In this document: positions 34,632 to 42,278 of the stretch, in pieces
Layout: each line of letters starts with the position of its first letter
How positions within the stretch are numbered: position 1 is the first letter of the stretch
Origin: Streptomyces sp. NBC_00523
GTDB lineage: Bacteria > Actinomycetota > Actinomycetes > Streptomycetales > Streptomycetaceae
Reading direction: 5' to 3'
Assembly: GCF_036346615.1 (NCBI RefSeq)
Contig: NZ_CP107836.1
Location: forward strand, 186,001-250,000
Length of the DNA stretch: 64,000 nucleotides
Position numbers and translations under genes: made by a program
Notes under the pieces: model-generated
Database searches by the model: none
What the model was told of the DNA's origin: nothing
Seen by the model: only the letters and a program-made list of their open reading frames with translations

Positions 34632-35267
34632 TCATGAGGTGATCAGCAGACGCAGACGGGTACGGCTGAACAGGCCCGCCAACTCCTGGGTGCGGCGCGA
34701 GAGCAGAAGTGCCAGGGGCAGCGCGACAACCCCTCCAACAGCTAGACCAGCGAGAGCGTCGTGGGGGTAGTGCGCTCCGACCCAGACCCGGGAGGCTGCC
34801 ATCGCCAGAGCGATGCCGGTAGCGACGGCACCGAGGCGGGTCGAGACGAACCACAGGGCGACAGCCGCGGCGGCGGCCAGCGTGGCGTGGTTGCTGGGGA
34901 AGGACCAGTCCCCGGGCTGAGGGCAGGCTTCCAGGGTGATGACGTGCAGGGACTGGCACGGCCGGTTCTCGTGCACCGCCTGCTTCAGCACGGTGCTGAC
35001 GGCGAACGCGATGACGGTCAGGACCGGGGCGGCCAGTGCCTTCACCGCCTGCTGCGCGTCCTGGGCGCGGGCCTGCCACCATCCGAACAGCATCAGGACG
35101 GCGAACAGGACCAGCCCGTACGTGGAGAACGCCGAGACGAGGCTGTCCAGCCAGGACGGGGCTCCGTGCGCGGCATCAACGACGTCCCTGTACACGTTGC
35201 CGTCGATACCCGAGCCGTTGTAACCCGAGGCAGCAGCGATCGTTGTCGTGGTCGTGGCCGTGTACAT
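34632..35267 (-). CDS. PAP2-family membrane phosphatase
   Basis: A 211-residue protein with about five membrane helices. The three-part acid phosphatase signature is complete: KQAVHENRP, SFPSNHAT and SRVWVGAHYPHD. Such enzymes remove phosphate from lipid phosphates such as undecaprenyl pyrophosphate or phosphatidic acid. The ATG overlaps the DedA stop, so the pair is one operon. Coupling PAP2 to DedA fits recycling of the undecaprenyl carrier, since DedA proteins include undecaprenyl-phosphate flippases; the specific substrate is inferred. Confidence 0.9.
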   Translation of the reverse strand: MYTATTTTTIAAASGYNGSGIDGNVYRDVVDAAHGAPSWLDSLVSAFSTYGLVLFAVLMLFGWWQARAQDAQQAVKALAAPVLTVIAFAVSTVLKQAVHENRPCQSLHVITLEACPQPGDWSFPSNHATLAAAAAVALWFVSTRLGAVATGIALAMAASRVWVGAHYPHDALAGLAVGGVVALPLALLLSRRTQELAGLFSRTRLRLLITS

Positions 35268-35944
35268 CAGGCTTCGCCTCCGTCGGTGTTGTGGGCGCGC
35301 CGGGAGCGCAGCAGTTCCACGGCGACGGGGATGAGGGAGACGATGACGATGACGGCAATGATGGGCAGCAGGTAGCGGTCGACGTTGGGGACCGACGCTC
35401 CCAGGCCGTAACCGGCCAGCACCAGGCCGACGGTCCACACGAGTCCGCCGAGTACCTGCCAGAGGGTGAAGGTCCGTGCGGGGACGGCGAGCGCGCCGGC
35501 GACGGGGTTGAGTACGGTGCGCACGATGGGCAGGAAGCGGGCCAGCACGATGGCCTTGGCATGGCCGTACTTCTCAAGGATGTCGGAGGCGCGGGCGGCG
35601 CCTTCGGTGATCTTGCGGGATTTCGTCCGGGCCAGCACGGCCGGTCCGGCGCGGCGCCCGAGCAGGTATCCGGTCTGGGCTCCGGCCAGCGCGCCGACGA
35701 CCGCGGCGAGGAGCACCCACGGCAGGGACAGGTGTCCCGGGGCGGCCGCGGTGCCTCCCGCACACAGCAGACCCGCGGTGAACAGGAGCGAGTCGCCGGG
35801 GAGGAAGAACCCGATGAGCAGCCCGGTCTCCGCGAACATCACGACGGCGATGCCGACCGTGCCGAAGGCGGCGAGCAGCGACTGGGCGTCGAGGATGTTC
35901 ACGGCGAGCTGGAGCGGGGGTACGGCTTGGTGCACGGGCGTCAT
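35267..35944 (-). CDS. DedA-family membrane protein
   Basis: A 225-residue protein of the DedA/SNARE-associated family. Signature parts are FAETGLLIGFFLPGDSLLFT (re-entrant loop), VVGALAGAQTGYLLGRRAGP, FLPIVRTVLNPVAGALAVP (the conserved R-x3-P-x2-A-like segment) and the last helices. Family members are lipid scramblases or flippases, including UptA for undecaprenyl phosphate. ATG 35944, preceded by GAAGGGG, is preferred; ATG 35965 is possible. It is divergent from blaI, sharing a promoter region that contains two BlaI-type operators, so it may belong to the BlaI regulon. Confidence 0.9.
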   Translation of the reverse strand: MTPVHQAVPPLQLAVNILDAQSLLAAFGTVGIAVVMFAETGLLIGFFLPGDSLLFTAGLLCAGGTAAAPGHLSLPWVLLAAVVGALAGAQTGYLLGRRAGPAVLARTKSRKITEGAARASDILEKYGHAKAIVLARFLPIVRTVLNPVAGALAVPARTFTLWQVLGGLVWTVGLVLAGYGLGASVPNVDRYLLPIIAVIVIVSLIPVAVELLRSRRAHNTDGGEA

Positions 35945-36031
35945 CGGCGCGGCCCCTTCGATCATGGGCTGTCGGGTATACCGGACACGAGCAAGGACCG
36001 CTGCCGTGACACGCGGGCACAAAGGCCTTGC

Positions 36032-36068
36032 GTCTACAGGCAAGTAGTCGGTCTACTTTACTGTAGAC
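36032..36068. promoter_or_regulatory. tandem BlaI-type operators
   Basis: Two 18-bp sites of the form GTCTAC-N6-GTAG[AT]C lie one base apart: 36032-36049 (GTCTACAGGCAAGTAGTC) and 36051-36068 (GTCTACTTTACTGTAGAC). Together they make a dyad centred on 36050. The TAC...GTA pattern is that of BlaI/MecI/CopY boxes. They are 24 bases upstream of blaI and face the DedA gene on the other side. Confidence 0.75.
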
Positions 36069-36091
36069 GATTCGATGGAGAGGGCATTTCC

Positions 36092-36463
36092 ATGACCGAC
36101 ACGGTGGGCGAGCGCAGACCCGCGGGCGAACTGGAGGCCAGCGTGCTGGCCGCCCTGTGCGCGGCAGGCCGGCCGCTGTCGGCGGCCGAGGTGAGAGCGG
36201 CGATACCGCAGGATCTGGCGCGCACGACGGTGGCGACGCTGCTGACGCGGCTGCACGAGAAGGGCGTGGTGGAACGTACGCCCGGACGGCGCGGCTTCCT
36301 GTATTGCGCGGTGGCGGATTCGCACGGCCTGACCGCGCGGCGGATGCATCAGGAGCTGGACCAGGACGAGGACCGCAGCGTGGTGCTGGCCCGGTTCGTC
36401 GAAGGGCTCGACCCGGCTGACGAGGCGGAGCTGAAGCGCCTACTGGGCGGAGGCTCCCATTGA
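36092..36463 (+). CDS. blaI: BlaI/MecI/CopY-family repressor
   Basis: A 123-residue regulator. The winged helix is GELEASVLAALCAAGRPLSA, AEVRAAIPQDLARTTVATLL and TRLHEKGVVERTPGRRGFLY; the C-terminal helices dimerise and hold the cleavage site in related repressors. It represses its own operon and is inactivated when the partner M56 membrane protease senses a cell-wall signal. Its stop overlaps the TTG start of that protease gene. Two matching operators lie directly upstream. Confidence 0.93.
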   Translation: MTDTVGERRPAGELEASVLAALCAAGRPLSAAEVRAAIPQDLARTTVATLLTRLHEKGVVERTPGRRGFLYCAVADSHGLTARRMHQELDQDEDRSVVLARFVEGLDPADEAELKRLLGGGSH

Positions 36464-37401
36464 TCGCCCTGCTCCTGATCCCGCTGATCCTGCCGTGGGC
36501 CCTGCCACCACTGGCCCGGCGTACGGCGAACAAGGTGCGGCCGGAGATCGCCCTATGGGCGATCACCAGCGCCACGGCCGCTCTGGCCGTCGGCGTCGTG
36601 GCCTGCCTGGGGGCACTGCTGCTGCCGCTGAGCCTCACCCTCCCGCCGGTGAGCGCGCTCGCCGACCTGGTGCGGCCACTGGCCGCCGGCCCCGAGCTGC
36701 TCGTGCTGAGCCTCTCCGCCCTCGCCACCGGCGCGCTCACCCTGGCGGTGTACCGCGTCCTGCGCCGGGCGGCTTCGGAGACGGCACGGCTGCGGGCCGC
36801 GCACGCACGCGTCGCCCATCTGCCGGATGCCGGCGGTCTGTGCGTACTCGACGACCCGCGGCCCGACGCCTACGCGCTGCCCGGCGGACGGGGCCGCACG
36901 AACCGGATCGTGGTGACCTCCGGCATGCTGCGAGCCCTGGGACCGGTCGAGCGCGAGGCGCTGCTGGCCCACGAGCGTGCCCACCTTGCCTCGAAACACC
37001 ACCTGTTCCTCTCCGTCGCGCACCTGGCCGGGTGGTGCCACCCGGCACTGGGGACGGTCACCGCCCACGTGTCATTCGCCGCAGAACGAGCGGCCGACGA
37101 GGCCGCCGCCCGCGGCTGTGGTGACCGCGCTCTCGCCGCGCAGGCCGTCGGGCATGCCGCGCTCGCTGCGAGCCGTGCGACGGCGGCAGCCAAAGCCTCC
37201 ACCCTCGCACCGGGCGTCACGACGGGACCCGTGCCCGCCCGCGTCCGAGCCCTGCTGGCCCCGGCGCCGGCCCGTCGCATGGTGCCAGCGCTGCTGGTGA
37301 TGGCGCTACTGTGCACCACTGCAGCCGCGTCGTCGCTGGGCGGCGCCGCGTGGCTGCACCGGGGCATCGAGGCCGCACAGGGCGAGCAGCCCTCCGAATA
37401 A
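36460..37401 (+). CDS. M56-family membrane metallopeptidase (BlaR1/MecR1-like)
   Basis: A 313-residue protein with N-terminal membrane helices (ALLLIPLILPWALPPLA, TAALAVGVVACLGALLLPL), a cytosolic peptidase segment with HExxH in EALLAHERAHLASKHH and the downstream glutamate region SFAAERAADEAAA, then a last helix (PALLVMALLCTTAAASSLGG). No extracellular penicillin-binding sensor domain follows, as in short actinobacterial versions. The TTG start at 36460 follows GGCGGAGG. It should cleave the BlaI protein encoded just upstream. Confidence 0.9.
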   Translation: MIALLLIPLILPWALPPLARRTANKVRPEIALWAITSATAALAVGVVACLGALLLPLSLTLPPVSALADLVRPLAAGPELLVLSLSALATGALTLAVYRVLRRAASETARLRAAHARVAHLPDAGGLCVLDDPRPDAYALPGGRGRTNRIVVTSGMLRALGPVEREALLAHERAHLASKHHLFLSVAHLAGWCHPALGTVTAHVSFAAERAADEAAARGCGDRALAAQAVGHAALAASRATAAAKASTLAPGVTTGPVPARVRALLAPAPARRMVPALLVMALLCTTAAASSLGGAAWLHRGIEAAQGEQPSE

Positions 37402-37439
37402 CCCTCACCCAGACCCGCATAAACCCTCGACTTTTCGTG
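37402..37439. other. 3' untranslated segment of the BlaI-M56 operon
   Basis: Short AT-richer stretch between the stop codon and the hairpin; no gene. Confidence 0.5.
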
Positions 37440-37472
37440 ACGGGCCGTCGGAATTTCCGGCGGCCCGTTTCT
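37440..37472 (+). terminator. intrinsic terminator of BlaI-M56 operon
   Basis: ACGGGCCG (37440-37447) pairs with CGGCCCGT (37461-37468), extended inward by four pairs including one G-T; the loop is AATTT-like and TTTCTC follows. It is 38 bases after the stop. Confidence 0.75.
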
Positions 37473-37604
37473 CTTCGGTCTATCAGGACCGTGCGCCGCC
37501 GAGGTCGCCGAAGAGACCGGGCTGCTGACAGCCACGGTCGTCCGACAGATCGCCGCCCCAGGTCCCGCTGCAACCATGGACCTCTGATCCTTGTCTCCGT
37601 CTTC

Positions 37605-37946
37605 ATGACAGCCAATCGACGGCCGAGACCAGCCTCAGATGACCCGGAGCTACGCCTGTGGAAGGTCGGCCGGGCCCCCTGACCATCGCCTTCGTCGCTG
37701 CGATCCTGGTCGCAGGCGGCATCTGCTACGGCCTGGTGGTCCTGCTCGGCTTCCAGAGGATCGACACCTCCGCCAGGCTCGACGCGAAGACGCTCTTCGA
37801 CTTGGTGAAGCTGTCCTTCGGGGTGGTAGCCGGGGCCGGCGCGCTTCTCCAGTGGCAGGGTGTCCTTCGACCGCGCCGTCTTCTCCGGCGGCACGGTGAT
37901 CTTCAATGCTGGAACAGCTCCCGGCTGGCTTCCTCCGACTCCGTAA
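37605..37946 (+). pseudogene. pentapeptide-repeat membrane protein, internally deleted
   Basis: The pieces are NRRPRPASDDPELRLWKVGR, then (one frame over) LTIAFVAAILVAGGICYGLV with DAKTLFDLVKLSFGVVAGAG, then directly VSFDRAVFSGGTVIFNAG and a stop. In the full family a long linker and a domain of about 200 residues separate the membrane helix from the F-x-G-x-x-F-like repeats, so both a frameshift and a large deletion are evident. Its last repeat shares 31 exact bases with 27920-27950. Confidence 0.65.
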
Positions 37947-38022
37947 TCCCCTGGGGGCGTAAACGGTCAACTCACGCCCGGTTCACTCGGGCCTCCACAA
38001 CGAGCGCGAGTGGCTTGGGAGC

Positions 38023-38514
38023 TCACCCTTCGGCGAGGGCGGCGCGTAGACGTTCCCCCAGGGCCGCTGCTTCCGCGTCGGTGTAGGACAGCATGCCGTT
38101 CTCGGTCATCAGGGCGTGGAACTGCTGTTTCCTGTACGGCGTTCCCGGGGGCAGGCCGGCGATGTGCCAGTGAAGGTGCGCGTTGCCCTGCTGGCTGCCC
38201 AGGGACAGCAGGTAGGTGCGCTCGGGTTCGACGACCGCTTCCACCGCAAGCGCCACCTTGCGGACCACCGACATCAGGGCAAGGTAGGCGGGCTCCTCAA
38301 GTTCGCGGACAGCATGCTCGATGTGGGTCTTGGGAGCCACGAGCACCTTCCCCGGCACGGTGGGATACCGGTCGAGAAAGGCGATGTGCTGGTCGTCCTC
38401 GTACACCGTCACATGCCCGGGCTCACCCGCCACGAACGCGCAAATGAAGCATGGACTGTTACGCACCCTGGCCTCGTACGCGTCCAGGTCCATAGGGCGC
38501 CGATCCGCTGCCAC
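38023..38514 (-). CDS. HIT-family nucleotide hydrolase
   Basis: A 163-residue histidine-triad protein. N-terminal CFICAFVAGEPGH gives the Cys pair seen in Hint/Fhit-like members, then FLDRYPTVPGKVLVAPKTHI, and the catalytic triad is NAHLHWHIAGLPPG (H-x-H-x-H). It would hydrolyse nucleotidyl phosphoramidates, dinucleotides or adenylylated metabolites. GTG 38514 is preferred (GAGGAGAG upstream); ATG 38493 is the alternative. It stands alone between mobile-element remains. Confidence 0.92.
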   Translation of the reverse strand: MAADRRPMDLDAYEARVRNSPCFICAFVAGEPGHVTVYEDDQHIAFLDRYPTVPGKVLVAPKTHIEHAVRELEEPAYLALMSVVRKVALAVEAVVEPERTYLLSLGSQQGNAHLHWHIAGLPPGTPYRKQQFHALMTENGMLSYTDAEAAALGERLRAALAEG

Positions 38515-38555
38515 AAGGCTCTCCTCTTCGATCCGGTCGGCCGGGCGTCAGCACG

Positions 38556-38909
38556 TCAGACGATGGCGTGGTCCAGCAAAGCCCACATCCGATCCAGCTG
38601 CCCGTCGATCGCTGTACCCGGATCCTGCGCGAGCAGCCGTGCCGCCCCTGCGACCAGCGAGGCCACCGCCACCAGCCGGATCTGCTGCTCCGGGGTGAGC
38701 CACGGCGCGTCCTGGACGACGCACGGCACGGCGGTCAGCTCGCTACGAGTCACTTCGTCAAGGCCGCCCGTCCCGTCGCTCATCACACCGTAGGCGTCCA
38801 TGCGGTCGCACTCCTCCAGAGTCAGGGAGGCCGTCGCCGTCTCGATCGCCTCCGGCAGCTCCCCGGCGAGCCAGGCCCCGACCGGGCAGGCCGTCGGCGC
38901 ACCGGGCAA
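38556..38909 (-). CDS. hypothetical protein, 117 residues
   Basis: A soluble, mostly helical protein (VGAWLAGELPEAIETATASL, TLEECDRMDAYGVMSDGTGG, IRLVAVASLVAGAARLLAQD). No known family is recognised. It precedes the HIT gene on the same strand and follows the replication-relaxation remnant, so it probably belongs to the conjugative element. 38910-39076 has no gene I recognise. Confidence 0.5.
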   Translation of the reverse strand: MPGAPTACPVGAWLAGELPEAIETATASLTLEECDRMDAYGVMSDGTGGLDEVTRSELTAVPCVVQDAPWLTPEQQIRLVAVASLVAGAARLLAQDPGTAIDGQLDRMWALLDHAIV

Positions 38910-39076
38910 GGAGCGGACCTACGCGGCTGCCCGGCAGCCGCGGCAGCGGCCAGGGCCTCCTCCCCCCTCCCACAGCTCGCACGGAACATTCAGGAGACCC
39001 GGAGGGCAAGTGAGAGATCGTCACCCTCCTCTAACCGCTGGAAGAAGCCAGAGGTCACCCGGCCTCCGCCGCCTCC

Positions 39077-40473
39077 TCAGGTCCGCCGACGTGAGAACCA
39101 CCGGCCGGGCATCCGCGCCAGCTCCTGATGGTCCTCCTGGTCGTGGCGCTCCGAACGGTGTTGGAGGGTCTGGGCCAGCTGCACGGCGACGAGGGCGCGG
39201 TGCTTGCACCGGTCGCAGAGCGTGGGTGGTGTCCGCCGGAGTTCCCCAGTCGGTGGCCTGGGCCGTCTTCCACCGTTGGTCGGTGAACTTCGTCCCGCAC
39301 CGCGCACACGCCGGGCGCTGCGCTTCCCGCTCCACCGTGCGCTGTTCGGCCTCCTGGCGCTCACGCTCCTGGGCCTCGCGCTCACGGGCCCGCTGCTGGG
39401 CCCAGTGGCGTTCCAGGGCGGCCTGACGGCGGGGGCTACCGATCGCGTCGAACAGCATCTGCGGACCGGGGCGGCCGAAGCGACGGAAGACCTGACCATG
39501 CGGACCGTGCTCCCGGAGGTCGGCCAGGGTGGTCGCGATGACGGGGATCTTCCTGCCGTAGTGGTGGAAGTCCTCCTCGTAGTCCTTGTCCCCGGGTGCC
39601 GGGTGAGAGCAGCCAGGCGCGCGATGGTGCGCTCGGGGTTGCGGGCACCGAGCGGGTTGAACACGAACAGCACCGGCGGGTACGGGTTCTCAAGCCCCGT
39701 GCCGGGTGGCGTGTTCCAGCGTGTGCGCCACATCGGCTGCGCCTTGCCCACCGTGTCCTTCACCTTGCGGCGGTAGAAGCGGGCGTACTTCTCCTGCTTG
39801 TCCGCGAACTCCTCCGCGGTCTCGTGGCAGTTGTCGACCTCCACGAACAGCAGCGGGATGTTGTCCTGGGGCGCGGTCAGGACGATGTCGGCCTGGGCGC
39901 CGCCCCGGCCCGGCGTGCTCCACGACCCCGCAACCGGCAACGCGACCTCGGGCAAGTACGAGCCGATGCTCCCCACCCCGCCGGGGGCGTCGACGACGGC
40001 CTGGGCGGCCGCCCGTACCGCAGGCGGGTCGGTGGCGAGCTTGGCCAGGTCCGGCTTCGGGCGCAGCAGGCCGATCACGGTCTTGTTCACGGTCATCGGG
40101 TGGGAGGCGCCGGCCGCGCCCGCGCCGCGCGCGGTCGCGCCCATCTCGGACAGCGGGCGCTGAAGCTCGGTGGCGGCGGCCTCCAGGCCCTTGAGGGTCA
40201 GGTGACGCAGAACCTCGCCCGCGCTCGTCGGGCCGCCGGTCGTGACGAGGCGGTGGGTGCGCAGGTCGGCCAGGGCGGTGGTGTGCGCGTCGCGGTGCGG
40301 GCCGCCTTCCGCTTCGCCGCCGTCGGCTTCTCCGTGTGACGGTGATTCAGGTGCGGCATCGCGATCCGCTGGATCTGATCCGTCGTGGCGACCTTCAGCA
40401 CCCCGAGGACGCGCAGCACGTCCGCGCGCGCCGTGTTCGTCGACCCGGCCGCGTTCGACTTCCTCACCGCCAT
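39077..40473 (-). pseudogene. replication-relaxation family protein, frameshifted
   Basis: Starting at ATG 40473, the chain is RADVLRVLGVLKVATTDQIQ with RIAMPHLNHRHTEKPTAAKR, then (frame change near 40285) TTALADLRTHRLVTTGGPTS, VDAPGGVGSIGSYLPEVALP, ADIVLTAPQDNIPLLFVEVD with NCHETAEEFADKQEKYARFY, then further frame changes near 39590 and 39240 to RQAALERHWAQQRAREREAQ and CDRCKHRALVAVQLAQTL. Intact members are actinobacterial mobile-element proteins tied to plasmid replication or transfer. At least three shifts inactivate this one. Its ATG overlaps the stop of the rhodanese gene. Confidence 0.8.
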
Positions 40474-41123
40474 CAGCTCCTCCCCCGCGGTCCATGTTCC
40501 GCGTCCAGCCGGCCGCCGCCGGCTGGGCTTCGTACGGTGTCCGGGGCCGGCACCCGATGCTCTCCCAGGACGGCGAGGGTGTTGTTCAGGTTGGCGCGGT
40601 TGGTTCGGTTGTAGGGGAGCTTCCCGAGCAGCGCGGCCATGGCACAGCTGTTGGACAGGGCGGAGTAGACGAGGCCCGCGGCAACGCCGGCGGAAATCAG
40701 CTGGAAGGCGGGGTGGATCAGCACGCCCAGGAGCAGCCCGAGCAGGACGAGGGAGCCTGCGGTGAAACGGACCTGGCGGTCCATGGCCCACTTGGCCGCC
40801 GCAGGGGTTGCCGGGCGGTGCAGTTCCCCGCCTTCCGAGGCCCAGGCAGCGGTTCCGCCTTCGAGGCTGGCCGCCGGTATGCCGTTCGACGTCAGTGTGT
40901 CGCCTGCCTTCTGCGAGCGTGCGCCGGAGGCGCAGACCACGAGGAGGTCGCGGCGGTCCGCGGTCTCGCGGAGCGTCGGCAGGGCCTGCGCGAGGTCGTC
41001 GAGGGGGATGTTGTGGGCGCCGGGCAGGTGACCGCCAGCGTATTCGCCGGGGGAACGTACGTCGATGACGACGAGGGTGTGGAGGCGCTCACGGACGGCG
41101 CTGGTGGTGACGGTCGAGCTCAT
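40473..41123 (-). CDS. rhodanese-DUF2892 membrane protein (YgaP-like)
   Basis: A 216-residue protein. Residues 1-100 are a rhodanese domain (LVVIDVRSPGEYAGGHLPGA; active-site loop VVCASGARSQ with the catalytic Cys). Residues 115-170 are a DUF2892 membrane hairpin (MDRQVRFTAGSLVLLGLLLG, FQLISAGVAAGLVYSA). In YgaP this architecture transfers sulfane sulfur at the membrane and may export thiocyanate. The last 35 residues run beyond the usual end and overlap the next gene. It is the last gene of the persulfide cluster, 25 bases after the TauE gene. Confidence 0.92.
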   Translation of the reverse strand: MSSTVTTSAVRERLHTLVVIDVRSPGEYAGGHLPGAHNIPLDDLAQALPTLRETADRRDLLVVCASGARSQKAGDTLTSNGIPAASLEGGTAAWASEGGELHRPATPAAAKWAMDRQVRFTAGSLVLLGLLLGVLIHPAFQLISAGVAAGLVYSALSNSCAMAALLGKLPYNRTNRANLNNTLAVLGEHRVPAPDTVRSPAGGGRLDAEHGPRGRS

Positions 41124-41148
41124 GGGCTGTGTCCTTCGGTCGGGGTGG

Positions 41149-41892
41149 TCAGATGAGGGTGTCGAGGAGCATGAAGGCGGCCACTGCGAGCAGTACGTAG
41201 GCGAAGATGTGCTGCAGGCGGTTGCCGGTGAGCTTCGCGGCGAGGCGTTTGCCGTCCCAGGCGCCGAGTAGCGCGGCTCCGGTGAAGGGGGCGATGACGG
41301 CCCATTCGAGGCCTTCGGCGGTGCCGGTGCGGGTGGCGAGCGCGGCGAGCGAGTTGATGATGATGACCAGGAGGCTGGTGCCGACGGCGGCCTTCATACG
41401 CAGGCCCAGGACGCTGACAAGAGCGGGTACCGCGAGGAAGCCTCCGCCGACGCCAAGTACACCGGTGACGGCGCCCAGGCCGGCTCCTGCTCCCGCGGCC
41501 TTCGCGGGCCGCACGGGCTGATCCGGTGCGGGGCGGCTGGGACGGAGCATCCGCCAGGCCGCGAGAGCGGCGACCACGGAGAACGCGATGGTCAGTGCGG
41601 GGGCCGGAATGCTGTCGGCGGCGAAGCCGCCGAGCATGGCGGGGACGATGCCCGCGGCGGCGAAGAGCAGCCCGGACCGCCAGCGGACGTTGCCGTCCCG
41701 GGCGTGGGCGACCAGAGAGCTGATGGACGTCGCGGCGACGATGATCAGACTGGCGGTGGTGGCGGCGACGGGGCTGAAACCGAGCAGGTAGATCAGTGCG
41801 GGCACCGCCAGGACGCTGCCGCCCCCGCCGAGCCCGCCCAGGGCCAGGCCGACGACCGCTCCTGCGACGAGAGCCAGGATGAGCACACTCAT
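41149..41892 (-). CDS. TauE/SafE-family sulfite/organosulfonate exporter
   Basis: A 247-residue protein with about eight membrane helices in two similar halves, each with a glycine-rich motif: VGLALGGLGGGGSVLAVPAL and LGAVTGVLGVGGGFLAVPAL. TauE proteins move sulfite, sulfonates or thiosulfate out of the cell. The ATG overlaps the stop of the upstream rhodanese gene. In CstR-regulated clusters this transporter removes the sulfite or thiosulfate produced by persulfide oxidation. Confidence 0.93.
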   Translation of the reverse strand: MSVLILALVAGAVVGLALGGLGGGGSVLAVPALIYLLGFSPVAATTASLIIVAATSISSLVAHARDGNVRWRSGLLFAAAGIVPAMLGGFAADSIPAPALTIAFSVVAALAAWRMLRPSRPAPDQPVRPAKAAGAGAGLGAVTGVLGVGGGFLAVPALVSVLGLRMKAAVGTSLLVIIINSLAALATRTGTAEGLEWAVIAPFTGAALLGAWDGKRLAAKLTGNRLQHIFAYVLLAVAAFMLLDTLI

Positions 41893-42248
41893 ATGACGGT
41901 TCCGGCTGCCCCGGCGGTGTTCTGCACCGGCAGTCCCTGGCGGGCCCACGCCTTCATGCCGCCGGTGACGTCGACCGCGTCCATGCCCCGCTCACGCAGC
42001 AGGCGGGCGGCGCGCTGCGAGCGCTGCCCGGAGCGGCAGATCAGCACGAGGCGTGTGCCGGCCGGTATGCCGGGCGCCTTCGGTCCGGCTGACAGCCGGG
42101 ACAGCGGCAGGTGCCGGGCGCCGCGAATGTGTCCGGCGTCCCACTCGTCGTTCTCGCGCACGTACAGCAGCACTGCGGCGGCCGCCTGGTGCAGGTGGTG
42201 GGCCTCCGCGACGCCCGGGCGAGCGGGCCCGGAACGGAAGATGGGCAT
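41889..42248 (-). CDS. single-domain rhodanese
   Basis: A 119-residue sulfurtransferase: AAAAVLLYVRENDEWDAGHI at the N-terminus, active-site loop LICRSGQRSQRAARLL with the persulfide-carrying Cys, and VTGGMKAWARQGLPV at the end. It moves sulfane sulfur between low-molecular persulfides, thiosulfate and proteins. It lies between the MBL-rhodanese and TauE genes in one operon (30-bp gap upstream, overlap downstream). Confidence 0.93.
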   Translation of the reverse strand: MPIFRSGPARPGVAEAHHLHQAAAAVLLYVRENDEWDAGHIRGARHLPLSRLSAGPKAPGIPAGTRLVLICRSGQRSQRAARLLRERGMDAVDVTGGMKAWARQGLPVQNTAGAAGTVI

Positions 42249-42278
42249 GGTGGGACTCCTCTCGGGGCCGGTCGAGGT

